From Eucommia ulmoides (taxonomy: Eukaryota; Streptophyta; Magnoliopsida; Garryales; Eucommiaceae), in the NCBI GenBank assembly GCA_016647705.1, contig CM028326.1:43524285-43588284 (forward strand): a stretch of 64,000 nt of DNA, in the 5' to 3' direction. Below the pieces are notes generated by a model that was given only the letters and a program-made list of their open reading frames with translations, was not told the DNA's origin and did no database searches. Position 1 is the first letter of the stretch, and every line of letters starts with the position of its first letter. This document shows, piece after piece, positions 61,786 through 64,000 of this stretch. Both the position numbers and the translations under genes were made by a program.

Positions 61786-61970
61786 CTCATTTTTTCCAAT
61801 AAAAAACAACAACAACAACAACAACGCTAAAGTAAGATTTTGGAATTCGTCTATTTAGAATCCAAATTTCCAAAATCCAGTTTACAATGAAATTATGAAT
61901 AAGTTTAAATATATATTTTTTCAAAATTTATTTATTAAAAAAAATATTAAAGTGTAAACAAGTTACCCAT

Positions 61971-64000
61971 AAAATATCCAATGGACAAAATTAAGAATCG
62001 TTTTCAATTCTCAAAGTCTAATTGGAGTACACAATACACACAAAAAGGGTACTTGGGCTAGTATGTTACTCTTTCAAGACCCTAGTCCCTAACTTTGTAG
62101 CTTTCAAGTTTTTCAAATATTTTTTTTCAAAATTATTTACCTTTAATTAAATTTATATTATATTTTAAAGTTATGTTTGCCATTTTGATTTTTCAAACGT
62201 TTTTTGTTCGAAAATATTTCTCTTTAATTAAACTTATTTTAAACTTATAAATTATATTTTTTTACTTTAAAAGATGTATTATAATTTTTATATTATTCAC
62301 CTAAAAATAAATTAAATCACTTTAACTAATAAAATTAATGTAAGACTTAATTTCAAACTTAAGAAAAATAAATTCAAAATTGAATAGTGATATTTTTATT
62401 AATTGTAAAATAATTGCATCACTATTCATTAAAATTAGTTTTAGATCGTACATTATGTGAGTTTAAAAAAATATTAGTATATTTTTTTATTAGAATATTA
62501 CACATGGCATACAATTTATATTTTAATTTTGTACTTAATACATATTAGAAAAGTGTAAAATAAATAAATTTTAAAGCTAATAAATAAAATAAAATTGTAA
62601 CCTAGAAAATTATTAATGCCAACCTCCAACACCATTAATGTTTATCACTCATATTTATTTTCATAAAATAGTAAATAATTATTAAGTTTTTAGAGGAGTT
62701 TTGTTTTTTTTGAATTTTGTAATATTTTTTAAACAATAGTTTAAAAAATAATCTAATAAGTTATTTTTATGTTGTTTTATAGTTTTTATTATTTGGTAAA
62801 GAAATGTTATAATACTTTTTGGAGCATATGAAATTGAATAAATTTTATATATAATTAATAAATATAGAGATAATTTTATTAAATACTTGGAGATAGAAAA
62901 AAAAAAGACGAAGAGATAATGTCAAATAGAATTAATCATAATGAAAACAATAATGAACCAAAATATGGGTAAATTTCAATGAAGTACATTGTCATTTGCA
63001 AAACCTACAACCAAAGCCCATGTCATTTGAAAATATATCTCCAAAACCTCATTCCTTTGATATTAAATATAAAATTACTTATTTGTCTTTTTTACTATAC
63101 TATTAAAAATTAATTAAAAGTATATAATGAAAGAATTGCTCTTATAACCCTCTTAAAAGAATTATAATTTTGGTCAAGGATGAATTTTGCTTTTAAATTT
63201 TGTTTATTTAATACATTTTTAATTCTATTTTTTTATTATTATTTCTGAGATCAAATGACGGTTGTTACATATTCTTTGATAAATATAAAGACTGGGGTTG
63301 AATTTTTGAATTTTGAAATTATTCTAACAATTAAATATTGTTGATTTATGTAATACATTTTCAATTCTATTTTTTATTACTTTTGGGATCCATAATTATT
63401 TTTTTAATAGTTTTTTAGTACTTAAAGAGTACTTATTGCTGATTTTTTTTTTTTTTAAATTTTAAATTATTCTAAGATTAAACATTTTTTATTTATTGAA
63501 TTTAGTTATTGTGAATATATAGCTATATCATTTAGTCACATTTTTTGCATTTTTTGGTGAAGTCTTTGTTTGAGACTTTATTTAATAATAGTTTTACTCA
63601 AGTTAAAAAATATTAGGGCTATGGATTTTCTAATTATTTTTTGAAGCTCTTTATTGTTTTTGTCATTTTAAACTTGTTTTGTATATAAAATTGGTTGCAT
63701 AATTTTTTTATTACTTTTGTCAACACCTATATGAGAAAACAAAGAATATAAAAGTTAAAAAAAAATAAAAATTAAAAAGTCTAGTATAGTTTTTTTTTTT
63801 TTTTTTTTTATTTAAAAAAAAAATATTATCTTTTATTTAAAAGGAAAATACTATTTTAAATATTAAAGAAACATTTAAAATTCATTAAACCCACCATATT
63901 AATAATAAATGACAATTAAATTCATTAAAATCACTATATTAATGATAAATAAAATTTAAAATTCATTTAAATAAAATATTAAAAAGAGAAATTAAGGATA
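61971..64000. other. AT-rich DNA, no gene
   Basis: Very AT-rich, with a poly(T)/poly(A) palindrome near 63790-63825 and two related ~60-bp words (TTTAATACATTTTTAATTCT near 63210 and GTAATACATTTTCAATTC near 63350). 62965-63060 resembles one arm of the 25061/51916 MITE family (CATTTGCAAAACCTACAACC), but no partner arm lies in the window. Confidence 0.5.

Larger units (their letters stand above)
58075..61970. mobile_element. Outer MITE with ~110-bp arms
   Basis: 58082-58195 and the reverse of about 61850-61960 match: TTGTTTACACTTTAATATTT at the outer end, ATTTCATTGTAAACTGGATTT further in. After removal of the nested insertions it would be about 350 bp. It directly abuts the right end of the MITE at 51916-58073. 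Target duplication unresolved. Confidence 0.65.

Noticed and set aside
1-64000. tRNA or rRNA genes
   Set aside because: I looked for B-box words such as GGTTCGAATCC and for 5S-like promoter words and saw none with a plausible surrounding structure. A tRNAscan run would be decisive.

Overview
This is a eudicot-type plant nuclear window: AT-rich, dominated by nested LTR retrotransposons, MITEs, Helitron-like ends and solo LTRs. It carries one clear, intact host gene, a plastid NAD-dependent malate dehydrogenase (CDS 48990-50198, plus strand). Its coding sequence is uninterrupted, and its 5'UTR appears to be split by a ~2.7 kb intron. The plant assignment rests on this protein and on the plant repeat families present. 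I cannot name the species.

Layout, left half. 1-953: repeat-derived DNA. 954-4662: a non-coding LTR element (LARD/TRIM-like) with a near-matching 5-bp target duplication. 4668-6869: decayed coding-like DNA of unknown origin. 6870-7756: Ty3/gypsy integrase remnant. 7757-14439: long-LTR (SIRE-like) Ty1/copia remnant on the minus strand, containing two further LTR fragments. 14440-22470: Tat-like Ty3/gypsy remnant (3.5 kb LTR, tandem-repeat spacer, pol). 22480-34196: plus-strand copia remnant that hosts at least four MULE-type elements and an LTR carrying a second, solo LTR of the same family.

Layout, right half. 34396-36121: candidate Helitron. 36345-38183: solo LTR of the same family as 954-4662. 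38189-42528: gene-like and tandemly repeated DNA ending in a good Helitron 3' terminus. 42573-45270: gypsy-type solo LTR. 45929-50515: the malate dehydrogenase gene. 50822-51270: degenerate repeats. 51916-61970: a stack of MITEs holding an LTR-bounded copia element and a 2.8 kb solo LTR. 61971-64000: AT-rich DNA with nothing recognised.

The most informative finding is a ~1.6 kb Pack-MULE-like element (about 32490-34105). It carries minus-strand fragments of a host coiled-coil gene resembling the ICR/RIP (interactor of constitutive active ROPs) family. Second is a cluster of short palindromes in the LTRs of one repeat family: the position is conserved but the palindrome core differs between copies. 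I found no new multi-gene system. Old retroelements are described here only as fossils.
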